Notes: generated by a model from the sequence alone, not told the origin. Counted from the first letter of the stretch, positions 47,693 through 61,804 are shown. The stretch: DNA of 64,000 bases from Gymnogyps californianus (GCF_018139145.2 NC_059471.1:68458020-68522019); one strand, 5' to 3'. Program-made: numbers and translations.

Positions 47693-50600
47693 AAAGACAG
47701 ACTGGTTTCTAGTGCACTTGTCATCAAGAAATGGAGTTAAAATATTCGGCACAGTGGCTATGGTTGCAGTATCTTCTTGCAGAAGCAGAGGTTGCACCTT
47801 ACCCCTTTTCATTTCCCAACAGGGGCAAAGGCAGTAAGCCAAACTCTCCAGGGCTTTCCTCCCAGTGACTTCTTCCTTTCTGGCACACCAAGACCCAGCT
47901 TGTGCTGGTCCTAGGCCCTCATTCATCAACAGCAACATCCAAGTTTGCTTACTCTGCAGAGCAGACTCAGTTCGGCAGGTGACATCAGGCACCCTCCGTA
48001 TGGGCTTTTCACACTGTAGGTGTGTACTTGGTTCCAATACTAACTGCCAACACATGTCCTCTGGTCCTGCTGCTGTTACTGGGAGCTGTTGCAGGCAAAA
48101 CAGCCTTGCCTTGTGCAATTTTTACTTAATTTAATCTTTTTGACACAATAACACAATCATTGTGTTAATTAACACAAACTTCTGATCACTGGTTTTGATA
48201 TTGAAAAAAAAAAAGAATGCAATCAAACATTTAAATAACCAGCTTTTCTTTCCCAGCCTCCACTTCAGTCAAACACTTCTTCTCTCCCATCCTCATGTCA
48301 AATTCCCTCATTTTCGCTGTGGTTACACTCAGACTTTCCCAATTCCTTCTGTAAAGAGGCAGGCAGCGCAGGAGGTTTGGGGTTGTGTGCGTGATGGTTT
48401 CTGCCTGCTGCTCCATGCATATTGGTTTCTTTCTTCTAATTTCTGCTTCTTACTGGCTTTCCTCTACTTTGTTGTGGGTCACCAATGGCTGCAGTCCCTT
48501 GGAGGTGTCCTTGCCCTGGCATCTCTCACACTGGTGTCGGAGCTGGCTGGACCCAATATGAGCATCCCGGGCAGTGCCCAGCCTCCTCACACACAAGGCA
48601 CCTGCAGCCCCTGCTACCCAAACCTGCCAGTTACGTTGTTATTCCAGAACAGCACACTCCTGAGGGGCACATTTTTGCTTCTCCTTTTGTCCTAGCTTTG
48701 TTGATGTCTAATTTGTTCCTCTACCAACATTGCCCTTTAGCTTTGATGGTTATCCACCCTCCCAGGTGTTCAGCTGGAACTAGAACCAAATGAAAGAGAA
48801 GGAAATTTCCAGCAAATCCCAAATACTGGTTTTTGGCCAGGACTCTGTTACAGGCTGCTTTTTTAAGTGTTCACACACAGTGGTATCTGAGTCATTAGCC
48901 ATTTTCCGTGTCCAATATTTAAAGTAGGTATTTATGGTGACTTTATGGTAACAGCTTATTAAGGCTGGCCTTTAATGAACTGGTGGGGAGGCCCTAGTGG
49001 AGAATACTGCAATAATCAAATGGTTTTAAGAACAAGTACTTATGATAGAGGGATCTCCAATAAGAACACGTTGTTCACAGAATCCTTGTGGCTTGATATA
49101 AATTGATTGAAGCATTATCACAGCCAAAACTTGAAAAAGAAAATTCCCAAAAGAGCAGATTACATAAAAACACATTTTTCTGAAAATTGTATGCTGACAG
49201 AAACAACCCATGGAATGCCATGCCGTTTCCCCTTTCGTTCTTTCGGCTTTTAAAAGATATTTATTTACATATTCTGCCTTTTACCAGTGATTTCTTATAC
49301 ACACTGACAAGAAGACACAACTTATGTGTCCCTATCTGCCTTGTCTTTGCTTTTGTATTTCATTTTGCCATTGCGTTTGAAGTGGAATGATATACATTGG
49401 CATAGATTGTGTTTTCTGTTACTTGTGATTATTCACCAAATCATTCTGGAGTATTCTTTGGTTTTTTTCTAATTATTGGGTTTGATCTCTGCTTGGGGAA
49501 TAGGGCATTCTTTGCTGTGCTGTCCCGAAAATAATTGCATTTGCAGTGATTGTTTTCTAATAACAGTTCTGTAGAAGAAGTGCTTTGGGGCCAAATCCAG
49601 CTTTACTTATGAGAACAAAAGAATTTTGCCTGAATAATAATTGAGTAAGGACTTTGCGTGTTGAGTCATTTTTTGCAAAATATTTATACAACCCATGACA
49701 GCTACTACGTCTCTCCAGTACAATAAAGAACAACCATCATGTCAAAACAACTATTATAACATTATCATCCAATTTGGGCAGCATAGTGCCTTGGTTTGGA
49801 CATGAGGCTTTCACAGATATCCATGAGAGCTGATGGCTTAGACAGGGGAGAGATATCTAGAATAAATGTCATTGTGCAAGACATGCCTTTTTTTTTTTTT
49901 TTTTTTTGTAGTAACAGCCCTAGTTGATTGAGGGCTAGGTTGTGACACTTTCGCCAAAACTGAAGAACTACTTGCTTTCCCCAAAGTGTTCTTATTTGTT
50001 TTATACTGGGAAGATTCAGGCTTATAGAAAGCTAATGAGAAAGAATGGGAATATTAACTGGGTCCTCAGTAATTATTTGGGTTTTGAATAACACCCAGTG
50101 ATTATGTGGCAATCAAGGTATTCCACAGGTTGATGCCTAGGTATCTTGCAGTGCTACTCTTCCTGACATTCATTTCCAGCACAGTTGATAATAGCAGTTT
50201 AGCCAAAGGCTTTCCACTGATATTAGTGGTGGGTCTGAGCAAGTAAATACTGCATAGGACAAAGACACTATTATCCTCCAGCTCCTTTTTATTCTTATAC
50301 TACAATTAACATTCAAAGTAATATTTTCCATGTATAGTCTTCATTTTTAATTTACACTTTGTGGAATATTGAATAATGCGAGACATACTTTTTCCAAGTT
50401 TTCTCTTCTTAGCTGCATAAATCTAACACACAGGCTCTGTCCTTAATAATTTATGCCATTCCAGTGCACCAGTGTAATTCTTCTAATATACCCTGTGGGT
50501 TTAATTCTTGCTTTCTATATTTCAACTGTAAGAGTACAGGTTAAGAACTTTAAAAAAGTTACTTCAAGAAATAGTTTTTGCTTCTGTGAGAAGCCAAGAA

Positions 50601-51542
50601 TCAAGTATTATATTGAATATTATATCTGGAGAATTATCATTCTGGAGAATTATTGTAACATGCTGTAAAATAAATGAAATAAATAAGTAAAGATCAAATA
50701 TCATGGTTTTGAATACAGGAAATAAACCCCATGCAAACAGATCTGCCAGGGCTTAGTTTTTCAGGTAGTGTCAATTAGTCTGGACAGCTACAGTTATTTA
50801 ATTCTGCACCATGTGGAGACAGAATATCATCACTCTCTTAGGCAGCGATTGTCAAATTAACATGCACACATGTACATATACAATAAATAAGTTACATCCC
50901 CACATTTACTTTGCAGTTTGAGTGTAATTGCAGTAGCAGTTGAGTGATTCTTAGACACTTCAATGACAAACCCATTCTGAATGCAATACATTGATCATTA
51001 CTCTGACATCTACTAACTGATCTGCCTGAACATCCAAAATTCAGAGATACCATATTACATGGATTAATGTGTCATCAGCACTGTTTATTAAGGTGCTGTG
51101 GCTTGTTCAGGTTATTAGAAACCCAGAAAGAATTCTAACTTAGTACATCATTAAGGTTTAATGTTAACCATAGTCTGTGTCTTTTCCTCTCCCCCCTCGA
51201 TAAATCTGGCCACTCCTTTATTTTGTTCTACTGCCTTTTACATGTGCTTCTCTCCCTCTTGCTCACTTCAAAAATCTATTTTTCCCTCAGCTAGCAGGGA
51301 GTTATAGTCTGTAATGAGAGAGCTGCTGCTTTTGATCCTTTTATAAGGTAACTCTGATAAATGTTCATGGCTGTTCTACAGAAAGGAAGATGACAGAATA
51401 TATCCCCACTTTTAGGATAAACAATTAAATGCTTAGGCATGCCTTACTCAAGTAAATCTTCCACTGACATAATTTACTACAAAATGGATCAACCAAACAC
51501 AGAGGAAGACTATGAGGGCTGGATTCAACGTTACTTCTTTGT
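47693..51542. other. Non-coding DNA, nothing recognised
   Basis: Open frames of up to 166 codons around 48195-48695 lack splice context and recognisable domains. A 20-base T-run lies at 49888-49907. The rest is AT-rich and featureless to me. Confidence 0.6.
49888..49907. repeat. Poly-T run (20 bases)
   Basis: Twenty uninterrupted T residues. If it were the complement of a retrotransposed A-tail, a TTTATT would be expected shortly to the right; none lies within 30 bases, so it is treated as a simple homopolymer. Confidence 0.85.
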
Positions 51543-51715
51543 CCTGGTGTATTGGGTTTGCGTGGCAAGGTTTTGGTAGCGGGGGGCTACAGGGGTGGCT
51601 TCTGTGAGAAGCTGTTAGAAGCTTCCCCTATGTCCGATAAAGTTAATGCCAGCGGGTTCCAAGACGGACCCACTGCTGGCCAATCAGCAAGAGTGGTAGC
51701 GCCTCTGTGATAACG

Positions 51716-51723
51716 TATTTAAG
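51716..51723 (+). promoter_or_regulatory. LTR TATA-like box (copy 2)
   Basis: TATTTAAG preceded by GCCTCTGTGATAACG, the same arrangement as at 24759-24766 in copy 1. Confidence 0.55.
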
Positions 51724-51849
51724 AAAGGGAAAAGAAGTTACAGGCGAGTAGCAGTTGCAGCCAGAGAGAGAGGAGTGAGAATATGTGAGAGAAACAACCC
51801 TGCAGACACCAAGGTCAGTGAAGAAGGAGGGGGAGGAGATGCTCCAGGT

Positions 51850-52271
51850 GCCGGAGCAGAGATTCCCCTGCAGCCCGTGGTGAAGACCATGGTGAGGCAG
51901 GCTGTCCCCCTGCAGCCCATGGAGGTTAACGGTGGAGCAGATATCCACCTGCAGCCATGGAGGACCCCACGCTGGAGCAGGTGGATGCCCAAAGGAGGCT
52001 GTGACCCCATGGGAAGCCCGCTCTGGAGCAGGTTCCTGGCAGGACCTGTGGACCCGTGGAGAGAGGAGCCCACGCTGGAGCAGGTTTGCTGGCAGGACTT
52101 GTGACCCCACGGGGGACCCACGCTGGAGCAGTCTGTTCCTGAAGGACTGCACCCCGTGGATGGGACCCACACTGGAGCAGTTCATGAAGAACTGTAGCTC
52201 ATGGGAAGGACTCATGTTGGAGAAGTTCGTGAAGGACTGTCTCCCGTGGGAGGGACCCCATGCTGGAGCAG
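51850..52271 (+). repeat. Minisatellite inside the LTR, copy 2
   Basis: GCTGGAGCAG or a variant starts at 51850, 51931, 51971, 52022, 52074, 52122, 52171, 52216 and 52262. The last seven are spaced 51, 52, 48, 49, 45 and 46 bases apart. Repeated companions are CCCGTGG-, GGACCCAC- and GAAGGACTGC-like blocks. The same spacing order in copy 1 shows that the array belonged to the ancestral LTR and did not expand separately. Confidence 0.88.
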
Positions 52272-52692
52272 GGGAAGAATGTGAGGAGTCCTCCCCCTGA
52301 GGAGGAAGGAGCAGCAGAGACAATGTGGGACAAACTGACCCAAAACCCCCTTCCCCATCCCCCTGCACCGCTCGGGGGGAGAGGAGGTAGAAAAAAATCA
52401 GGAGTAAAGTTGAGTCCAGGAGGAAGGGAGGGGTAGAGGGAAGGTGTTTTAAGATTTGGTTTTATTTCTCATTATCCTACTCTGATTTGATTAGTAATAA
52501 ATTAAATTAATTTTTCCCCAAGTCGAGTCTGTTTTGCCCGTGACAGTAATTGGTGAGTGATCTCCCTGTCCTTATCCGGACCCACGAGCCTTTTGTTATA
52601 TTTTCTCTCCTTTGTCCAGTTGAGGAGGGGGAGTGATAGAGCGGCTTTGGTGAGCACCTGGCATCCAGCCAGGGCCAACCCACCACACCTGA

Positions 52693-55600
52693 CATCACTT
52701 ATTACTGCAGTGGTCAGAGCCTTGCTGATGCTCATCTATTGATATTCACCAACCTGCTGGGTTTGGGCCCCAAGCAGTGTGAAATGTGATTGTAAATTCC
52801 CTTAATGGGGGCCAAAGTCTTCTTTGGCTCCTCCAGCACTTTTCCTTTAGTTATCTGTCCTGCATGGAGCTGAGATCATAAACACAGCCTCTTTTAGCTC
52901 CCAACTCCAGTCATAACTCCTGGAGACTCCCCAGGATTAAAAGCATCCTTCTTTTACTGCTTCCTCCTCTGTTTTATAGCTTATCCTATCAAGAGGGGCT
53001 TAAATCATGCAATACAGAGAATTTGTAATGATTTGTAACATGTTTGTTCTTCGATATAGATAAAGCAAGAGATGTAAAGGTCAATCAAAATAACAAACTT
53101 CTGTGTGCCTTTGCCTCAGTTTCCTTACTATTTTGGAGCACTCCTTGGGTTACTGTGGGAGTAATTTGCAGTGTCAGTCTTCCTCCAAAGAGAAGTGCCC
53201 AACGAGGGGCATTTCCCTTCTCTGAGGAGGTTATAGGTTTCCTCATGCGCATCCCCGAGCTTAAAAAAAACCCAGTACATGAGTACTTTTGTAGTAGAGT
53301 ATATGAGGATACAAACTCCTCCTTTGCTGAAGGCGGCTCTGGTTTGAATAGCATAATATTGAAGTGTAACAGTACTCTATTGTCAGCAATGTCTAAGTGT
53401 CAACATATCTCCCCAAATCTCTTCCATCCTGCAAAACAATATGAAGGTTTCAGCTCTACGCTCAAAATGGTCTCAGGAAACAAAATAGGGTTTGAAATTT
53501 GAAGAAATATTGAGAAACACACTAATCCATCAGATGACTCATACTGAAACATACTGAAGAAGCAAACATGCACTTTTATGTACCTCAACGAAAAGCTAAA
53601 ATACACTGTTCATCAAATTTTGCCTTTCTTTTTGTTTTGTTGAATATTGTAATTTATTCTTCAAATATTTCTGGTAGGTTTTGACCATCTCTCTACCTGG
53701 TCAATTACTATTCACTGAATAATTTATTCAAAGATTAATGGCAAAACAGATCAAATAAATTATGCGATGAATATTTTTTTCCATGTAGTCAACTAGCCCT
53801 AAAACCTATTATAGGCTTTCATTTATAATACATACGGTTCTCTATATAATAATTTAACAAGCACTGTGAATTACGGAGCTACAATTTTATTGATGGCTTG
53901 TGGGGACATCATAAACCTCAAAAATGAGTCTCAAGCAGTTAGGAGAGACACAGGTATTCCAAAATGGAGTGATAACCCCATAACTCAAAGCGCACTTGCA
54001 TTTTAATTAATACTGGGATTTGGTGTAACAGTAAATCTTCCCTCTTTTTCACTACATCCCCTTATCCCTCCTTTTTCTACTTCAGCCCCCCTCTGCATAA
54101 CCACTTCTGTTCCTCCCAGTCCTGGCATTGCTCCCACCTAGCTCTGACTGCACCCTCTCAGCAGCCATCAACGCATGTCGGGATGGAGTTAAGCTCCATC
54201 TGAGAAAAATGCTCGAATTCTTGCTTATAAAGCAGGGGAGTTGTCCTGCTGAAGCCAAGGAGACAATGACACACCTGAGGCCAGCAGTGCTCAAGGGACT
54301 TGGAGACCACCCGGGGGGTGGATACCTGAGTGACCCTATTGTCTTGCCTCTTTCCATGTCCCTTGCACATGCTGTGCACACACTAGATTCCCAATGTTAT
54401 TTACTCATGTGCTATCTTGTTACAGAAAAGGGGGATAAACGTTTCTCCCCCACCCCTCACACTGGCAATTGTTTTTCAGTAATTCTGGCTGATTTTACCT
54501 TCGGCTAATAAACATATGATTTAAAAAATTGAAGGTAGATGGTGTTTTGCTGTTGTTCAAAAAAGATGATTTTCTCCCCTCTCTAAATAATTGTAGGTTT
54601 CTGAATATCTGTCACTTTACTCCTAACTGTCCAGGAAACATTGCCAGCCTCAGGTTTTGAGTGTTTATGTTGTCATTGTGCTCACAGAATTGTAAACAAA
54701 GATTGGAAAGGAAATCATGTGCCCTGAAGCATACTAGCTTAAAAAGAGAACTTGGTTCCACCACATAAGGTACACCTGTCTCGAACACATCAAGAAAGGC
54801 ACTTTGACATTACTGACTTCTGAAAAATGGCGCTAGACCCCTCCTCCCCTATCCCTGTGTGTTTTTCAAAAAGTGGGTTTAATACTATTTTGTGGATGGA
54901 AAGTCTGAGGCACAAAAATGAGAAGGAATATGCCCAGATTTTAGAAGTTGTGTTTGGCACTCCCTAATTTTCGTCCTCCTGCCCCTTTTCCCTAGTCTTT
55001 AAACCCCATGGTTGCTTCAGCCTCTCTTCTCTTGGAGACTGAGGCCAAACATGTTGGGGAATCAACATGTGGTCTCTTGACCACAAGTGCAGTGTCCCAG
55101 GCACAGAAGACATTTGTTCCCAAACTTAAAAAGTCACTTCAATTTTCCTTCAAAAGAGAGGACTATCTAGAGGTCAGAACTGCCAGAACAATTTAATTCT
55201 GTTTAGAAAATGTGTTCTTTGTACATTGAGTTTAACCACTAGCTAGAGTACTGCAGATACTGTGATGTGATTGCTTCCCATGTTTTTTGCTGAGCTCATT
55301 TCATAAAAGATTTTACGTAGTTAGTGCTGTTAGTTTGAGAGTGTGTCAAGTTGGCAAAAATAACATCTCAGGTTTCTCTCCTTCATAGCTTTCTAGTGAG
55401 GAGATTTCCTCTTCTAATCAGCAGATTTTAGCAGTACTCAAGCTCCTGTCAGAGAGTGGCAGACTCTTAGTATGACTCAGCTTCCAGATTAATAAAATTA
55501 CTGTCTCTAATGAAGTTTATCTTCTCTTTCATTCTTCAATATTCCAATTTTGCTTGCAGTGTTGAGTGCTTGGAAAGTGGCAGATATTTTCCTCTTGCCT

Positions 55601-55757
55601 ATTCTTAAGGAATGATGTATTTCCTTTAAAAAATCTGAACTCTGTCTAAGCATTGGCCAGTGTAGGTAAATGTAAAGAGAAAACATTTTTGGGTGATGAA
55701 GCTGTCTGGGTTTGAGAGAGGGCGATGTTCTGATCTAAGTTGGACCTACCTTGAATG
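52693..55757. other. Non-coding DNA, nothing recognised
   Basis: AT-rich sequence. An open frame of 152 codons at 53044-53502 has no recognisable domain, signal or splice context and is within what chance allows. Nothing else was recognised. Confidence 0.6.
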
Positions 55758-55819
55758 ATTTGAACTAGGTGACCTCAAGGTCTTTTCCAAACTGATCTGC
55801 TCCATGAGTCTATGATTCT
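55758..55819 (+). mobile_element. CR1 LINE fragment, 3' end (older)
   Basis: GAACTAGGTGACCTCAAGGT, then CTTTTCCAAACTGAT, then GAGTCTATGATTCTC match the terminal block of CR1 with more divergence than the copy at 5525. Only about 60 bases can be recognised, in plus orientation. Confidence 0.8.
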
Positions 55820-58800
55820 CTTCCCTACTCAGAAAACTGCTTCCTCTCAATGACAGCACTCATCTTGAAGCTGGTTCCTGGGACTGTATGAAAACTTTTT
55901 TCATTGCGGATGAAGCTCACAGGTATGGCACCACTCTACTTTGGAAATACATAAAAAGCAGATGATCCGTTGTCTAAAGAATATGAAAACAGTCCTTTGT
56001 ACCACCAGTACAAGAGAATATGAATAAGATTCCTTGCATTTGTGGTATAAAAGAATAAATGAAAAGCGCTTCATTTTCTGAAGAACAAGATCCAGTAAAC
56101 TGAACAGTAGCAACACTGACTGAAAGGACAAGAAGATGTATATGTCTGTCATAGGGCTCTGGCAACATTTTATCAGTTCCTCTATCCCACCTTTTCTCTG
56201 TCACAGCAGGAAAGACTTTAGAGAGGAAAACTGTAGCAAACTGATTTACAAGCTCTAAATGACAGCAGTGGGTCTTATTACTGCAATACACTCCAGGATC
56301 ACTGTTCCACCTTTAACAATTTGTGGTGGTTGAAATTTTTAAAAATAGTCAGAAGGAAGGGTGTTGTGCTTTGCAATATCAAAGTTCATCAGCACCAGGT
56401 ACTGTGAGAGTAGGTTCCAGCTGCAAATGTGTGAACTTTAATTCTTCTGAAGCTATTTTATCTTCTAACAGAGTTTCGTTCCCTTCATGTCCTTTTGCTC
56501 AGCTTTTCTTAAAGCCCCTTTCCTGTCATACGAAATGCAATTTCACAAACTGACTGGCAGCAGACATTGAATCCTAAGGCTTTTCCACCCAGAAAGACAA
56601 AAGTAAAGTGGAACATTTACCCCCAAAGCCCCTAAAGTGCCATAAAAAGATTTTGACTGTGGCAGCTGTCTCTTATCTATTGTACTTTTAAAATAGTATG
56701 CCGAGTTACTTTCTTAAAAGGGTAAGAAAGCTCTCAGGCATTTTAACCTTCTTGCAAAGGTAATGTCTGTTGCCATTACCGGATGCTTTGAGTACCATCC
56801 AGCAGTGGATGGGGCATTTGAGAGAAGGCCAGGATTATAGGGCTGGCTGTCCCTGTAAACCTTCACCGTGGCTTCTGGCAAGGCAATCCTGCCTGGCTTG
56901 TCTAAACACCGAGAGCTGCAGTGCAGGGGTTGAATCGTAATGTATCATCTCTTGACAAAAGCAAGGGGGCTCCAGTTTTGATGAGAGCTGTGAGACATTG
57001 CCTTGTTACCATTATATCATGTTAATAACATTGTCAGAAAAAGGGCACACTTTCACTGGCAAAAATTCTGAACAAAATGAAGTCAAAAAAACCCCCGCAA
57101 AATATTTAAGCCTTAGCGGCATTTCAGCTGTTGAAGAGTTCAGGAATAGAAAGAGCTATATTTTCTAATAAAGCTATACAGTTGCAAATAAATCATATAG
57201 ACTCACTGATAAATTAAGACTATTGGACATCTGTGTATGGCTAGACTCCTCAGAGCCCCTTCTCAAGACCAGACTTGCCAGCCATCCATGTTATGAACTC
57301 ACAAGCCTGTGTTAAGAGATTGCCTCAGTCCAAGACCCAGAGAGCTCTTGAGGGACAGAGCTGAAGTTTCTCTCAGCTCCTTAGAAAGGGCTTTAACTTT
57401 TACTCTCGAGGACAAGAAAATCCAGCCTAGGCAGGTCTGAATGTGTTGTCTGCCACAACCAGCAGGTTTCTTAAACTGGGCTGTTCCTAAACACAATGCA
57501 AACACTTTCAGGCCGAGTGCCGGCATAGGCTGAAAGCACCTGGCTATGGGGTCCTCAAGCTCATATTGCTTCTTGGAAGCGTAGTCACAGGTTAGGGATA
57601 GAAAGTGTAGCATCCTTGAAGGAAAGGGCAATGTCTTCAGAACCAGGATGACAAAGGAGCTATTGGACCATGAATCTGCAGACACTAAGGAAATGACTCT
57701 AAGGGATTATTACTTAGAAGTTCATTGTCACAGGCTGTAACCGTGGTCACAGCTGATTCCTCAGATCAGTCTAATGGGAGCAGACAGCAGTAAAGCTATA
57801 TGACTATGATGCTCTCTGAGCAAGGATCCAAGTAGGGAGTGAAGAGGAGGAGCAGAAGTGTGACATTTGCATAAACACTAAATTAGAAAAAATGGTAAAT
57901 ATTAAGCTGGATCCATACAAAGGAAGTATAATAGTAATTTAAGAGATTTGTGGTTCAGTTAAGAACTCTGCAAATTACTCTATTAATGTTAAATTGGGGT
58001 GAAAATAGATCTCATACATAGTAATGAAGCTGAAGTTTAGCCTGCAGAGTTAAAATGGGCAAGCTCGTCATTTCATGTTAGCACGGGAGGAAATCAGGAG
58101 GGACAAAGGATGGATAGACAAAATGATAGCGTTGGCAGACAAAAGCAGTGGCAAGCTGTTCACCAGAAATCCAATCTCTGCTGAGCAAACTCATCATCAG
58201 CTTGCTCTGAAAAGCTCACAAATTCCCTGCCTTTCACCTTTCGGATGGGATGAAAGACATGCTGGCCAGCTGCCAACTTCTTATTCGAGCGTTTTATCTA
58301 GGAATGCGATAGTGATTCAGCCAGGGAGAGACAAGGAGTTTGTGTGGATCCAGAAGAAAGTCTTTATATTTTTCCTGGAGATTTCTCAGCTGACCCTAAC
58401 TAATCTCTTCTTACTGGATTTACATCCCTAGAAACCTTTCTTTGAAGAAAGTTTGCTCACCAGAGTAAACTATCCAGACCATCACAGATTTGAGAGATAG
58501 TCACTGAAGGGAAAAAAAAGAGTCTTTGCTGACCAATGGAAATTCATAAAAGCTTCTCTAAAGCCTTACAACAACATGTCTTTTTAGTGCAACAATGCAC
58601 ACAGCATACAGGGCCGAATCTGGCCATCCTCATCAAGGGCTCCCTGGAGAGCACGGAGGGTTTTGCTGCACGTTTGTCTGGGCTTTTCCTATTCCTCCTC
58701 AGCCCCTTCTGCTGCCCAGGACTAGTGTTTGGTTGGGATAAGAAGAAACAGCCAATTTTTACCACAGAGAATCATCCCCAAAGGTGGATCATAACAAAAT

Positions 58801-59047
58801 AGTCCGTGAGTGACAGACTCGGGCCATGTCAGTGCGGTGTGGCAGTAGGAAGTGCCAGTGATGGGCTATACAGACCAGCAACAAGGGCAGAGGGGCCAAA
58901 AGGAGGCAAACATTGCCTCTTACTGGTGCCTGAGGACGGAGGGAAGGAGAGAGTTTTAGACCCTCTGAAGAGGCTAGGAGGGGCCTGGGATTAAGTACCT
59001 GATGTTTGAAAGCACTTTATTTTACTCCATGTTTTTAATCCTGAGGC

Positions 59048-59064
59048 GGGGGGCGGGGGGGGGG
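59048..59064 (+). repeat. G-rich tract
   Basis: G6-C-G10 preceded by GG-C. The ten-base run can supply several short G-runs, so a quadruplex on the plus strand is possible. No promoter was recognised nearby. Confidence 0.75.
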
Positions 59065-60349
59065 AGTTGCACTCTGACTTCTGTTTTTGTTTTGAACTTT
59101 TTCTCAGACCTCAGTGTGAGCTGGAAATGCTGAAGCTCAGATGTTTTTGCATGAAAAGGAAGATACCCTCCTCCCCTGCCCCAGTTTTACACATTTGTAC
59201 ACAAAGCTGTTAACTAAATTTCTATAAAGCTGGGGCCTGTATCTCTACACATTTCCTAACTCCCACAAATCATCAATGGAGCAAAACCCAGCGAACATTG
59301 TGCTTCAGAGGCACTATTTTCCGTTGCTCCACTGCCTTTGTAAACAACCATCTGCAGCAGGCTGACTGCAGACTTTTTCTGGCACATTGAGGAGAAAAGG
59401 GTTCCTCACAAAATAGCCACCGTTTCTCTACATGATATACTTTGATTTGTCCTGGAGCCAGTTCCTACCTGTTCTCTACTTTGTGTAGGCAGATACATCT
59501 GTACAGAGAGTGTTTAACCACCGACTGGTCAGACTGTGCAGAATTTTGCATCCCTTACACATGGCAGAATTCACATCCCTTGGTACAAAACTCTGTCTTT
59601 ACTCTTCCTCCATCTGCCTCTCCTCAACTACCTGCAGTGCAAGGTCAGATGAAATCATAAAACAACACATCAAAATAAATCTACTGTTCAAGTGGCAAAA
59701 CAGCCACACTCGGGTTTTGAGTTAATATAGAGCACGCCTTATGCTAAGCAATTAATTTACTTATTAGTCTTATGTTATCATCCTGATCTGGGTATCTGAA
59801 CAGGTTATATAAGTTATTAAATGTTATTTTCCTTCCAAACTTCATGCCTCATTCCTACACTTGTGCTGATGTGCTGTATTTTCCTGACCTTGTGTTTAGA
59901 AGTGACAAAATATGAATATTAAATTTGTATGACCTTTACCATACCCAAACACAAATTAGGCTCATGTTCTTTGCACTGGTATTTGAAATGAGTTATTTGG
60001 TCTGCACTGACAACTGTGCAGGGGAGCGATAAGGCAAGAGTGCAGTATTGATATAAAAATAAGCATAATAATCTTCTTAAAAAATGTTTCAGATAAAAAA
60101 AGCAGATAGCAACTCAGTCTCCTTGAGATCATGGTTTAGGTTTTTGTCGTCCCTGAAGTGGTGTTTGGGAGCCCTAATCTCCTGTCTTTGTTTTCCAGTC
60201 CAAGAGGGATGTATAATAGGAGAAAATAAGAGGTCAGCAAACAGGAAAACACCTCTGCAGAAATGTCTAAATACATGTAATTATATGTATGTACACCAGC
60301 AGAGCTTTGGATTTGTTTTAAATACCCAGATGCAAACTGTTGGAGGGAC

Positions 60350-60351
<2 letters not shown>

Positions 60352-60384
<33 letters not shown>
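60352..60384. repeat. (TG)n microsatellite, about 16 units
   Basis: Thirty-three bases of uninterrupted TG alternation. It is long enough to be length-polymorphic. Confidence 0.95.
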
Positions 60385-60385
<1 letters not shown>

Positions 60386-61770
60386 CATGCTGCCTCTCAA
60401 CAAGGAAGGTGTATTGCAACATTAGAACTCTGCAGCTTTCAAGTTAGTAGGTGTTTCTTGCAGCTTTTCTTGATGTTCAAGCAATTCACTGACCTTTCAG
60501 CTACTAACCTCAGTTTTTATTCTTGAATTAAATGTGCTAGGTAAAAAATATCACAACGATAATTTAAAAAAAAAATTTCTTCTGCTCATATGATGGTTAT
60601 GATGATACTTTTACCAGAGCTGTAGGCTGCCACATTTCTTGGATTGAGTAAATACATCTCTTTTATGTCAAAGGCGAGTTTCTGAGTCTGGCACTCTTTT
60701 TAGTCTGATTTCCTAAGGAAATATGTACATGTTCCTCAGGTACATGTGACTACAGCCTTTCTTTCAAATCCATTAGCCCATTTCAACCAAATTTCACAGA
60801 GGCAGATAGATACCTCAGACATGATAATTCCCTGCAAAGCTGATCAAGGTGAGGGGCTGCTTAGAGGAGAGACACCTACTACTGCTCTCACTGAGGGAAG
60901 GACAGGGAGCACCCACCGCTTCTCCAGGCTGCCCAGCTCAGCAGCCCCGACGCTGCACGCAGGACTGCCTGGGCACCCACAGCACAAACATAATCCTGGC
61001 TGGTGGGCAGCAGAGTTAGTCAAGGGATGTGGAAAACATCTGGGGGTAGCAAAAGGGAAGGTGTAGGAGATGTAGAGTGCTCCCTGAAGGGAGTTAGAAA
61101 GGGTGTGGGAGGCATAGGAGAGCGGGAGGAAAGATCACTGCTGTAGTGCTCAGCTCTCCCAGTTTTGCTTCTGACCAAATAACACTTCCCTCCCTTCTTC
61201 TCGCTACCCTACCACTCCATGGTAACTTTGCTACAGCTACTTGAGCAGTTGCCCATCTAAGATCTGCGATTTATCTCATGTTCCGACAGAACCCAGCCAT
61301 TTCTCCTCACTTGATTTTCTAAGGAGAGGATACCTGTGCTCTCACACTGGTTGTGTGAGCCCATTTCTGTTTGTCTTCATCTCCTCTGTAACAACAGTCG
61401 AACTTCATGGCTGATTTCAATCAAAGGGTGGACGAAGAAAAGAAACCTCAAAGATATTAAATTCTTATATCTTTCATGAAATTTAGCTGCAGGGGAGAGG
61501 AGAGATATCTTTGAGATGTCCTGACCAAGGAAAGGGACTAGATGATACATCCTCAGATGGGAAAATCTGTAAGTTAATGAACGAGACTATATCACTGTCT
61601 TTGCTGCACAAAAGTTCCCACCAGAACCCCCAGCCCATCCTGAGAAACCAACCCGGACGAGAGGAGGCTTCTGTGGACATGGTGCTCAGAGGACAGAGGG
61701 TTTCTTGAGAAAAAATAGAGACTGGGGAGATACAGTTTATTGCAGAGGAGAATACACAGTGTGTTCTCAC

Positions 61771-61804
61771 AGCACTTTTCTTTCTCAGAGCACTTTTCTT
61801 TCTT
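61771..61804. repeat. Tandem duplication, 18-bp period
   Basis: AGCACTTTTCTTTCT occurs at 61771-61785 and again at 61789-61803, followed by a short TTTC run, consistent with replication slippage. Confidence 0.8.

Larger units (their letters stand above)
51548..52687 (+). mobile_element. Solo LTR, 1.1-kb avian retroviral family (copy 2)
   Basis: A 1,140-bp LTR starting TGTATTGGGTTTGCGTGG and ending AACCCACCACA. The flanks are CCTGG (51543-51547) and CCTGA (52688-52692), a 5-bp duplication with one change. TATTTAAG at 51716-51723 is the TATA-like box and AATAAA at 52496-52501 the poly(A) signal. The middle holds about nine imperfect 40-52-bp tandem units. It is the better-preserved of the two copies, with an intact 5' end and canonical 3' terminus. 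There is no internal retroviral sequence. A 241-codon antisense open frame spans 51643-52368. Confidence 0.94.

Noticed and set aside
47588..48118. 176-codon minus-strand open frame
   Set aside because: It starts in flanking DNA and runs across the edge of the LTR that ends at 47687. A frame spanning an insertion boundary is most likely fortuitous.
48195..48695. 166-codon plus-strand open frame with hydrophobic stretches
   Set aside because: The hydrophobicity follows T-rich composition, and no homologous family or gene structure could be recognised.
49888..49907. Poly-T run as the tail of a minus-strand retrocopy
   Set aside because: No AATAAA equivalent (TTTATT) within the expected distance and no flanking direct repeat was seen.
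51643..52368. 241-codon antisense open frame as a protein-coding gene
   Set aside because: It lies wholly inside an LTR, runs antisense to it, follows the tandem repeat and has no recognisable domain. It is reported only as a curiosity of the array.
53044..53502. 152-codon plus-strand open frame
   Set aside because: No domain, no splice or promoter context, and a length not surprising in 64 kb read in six frames.
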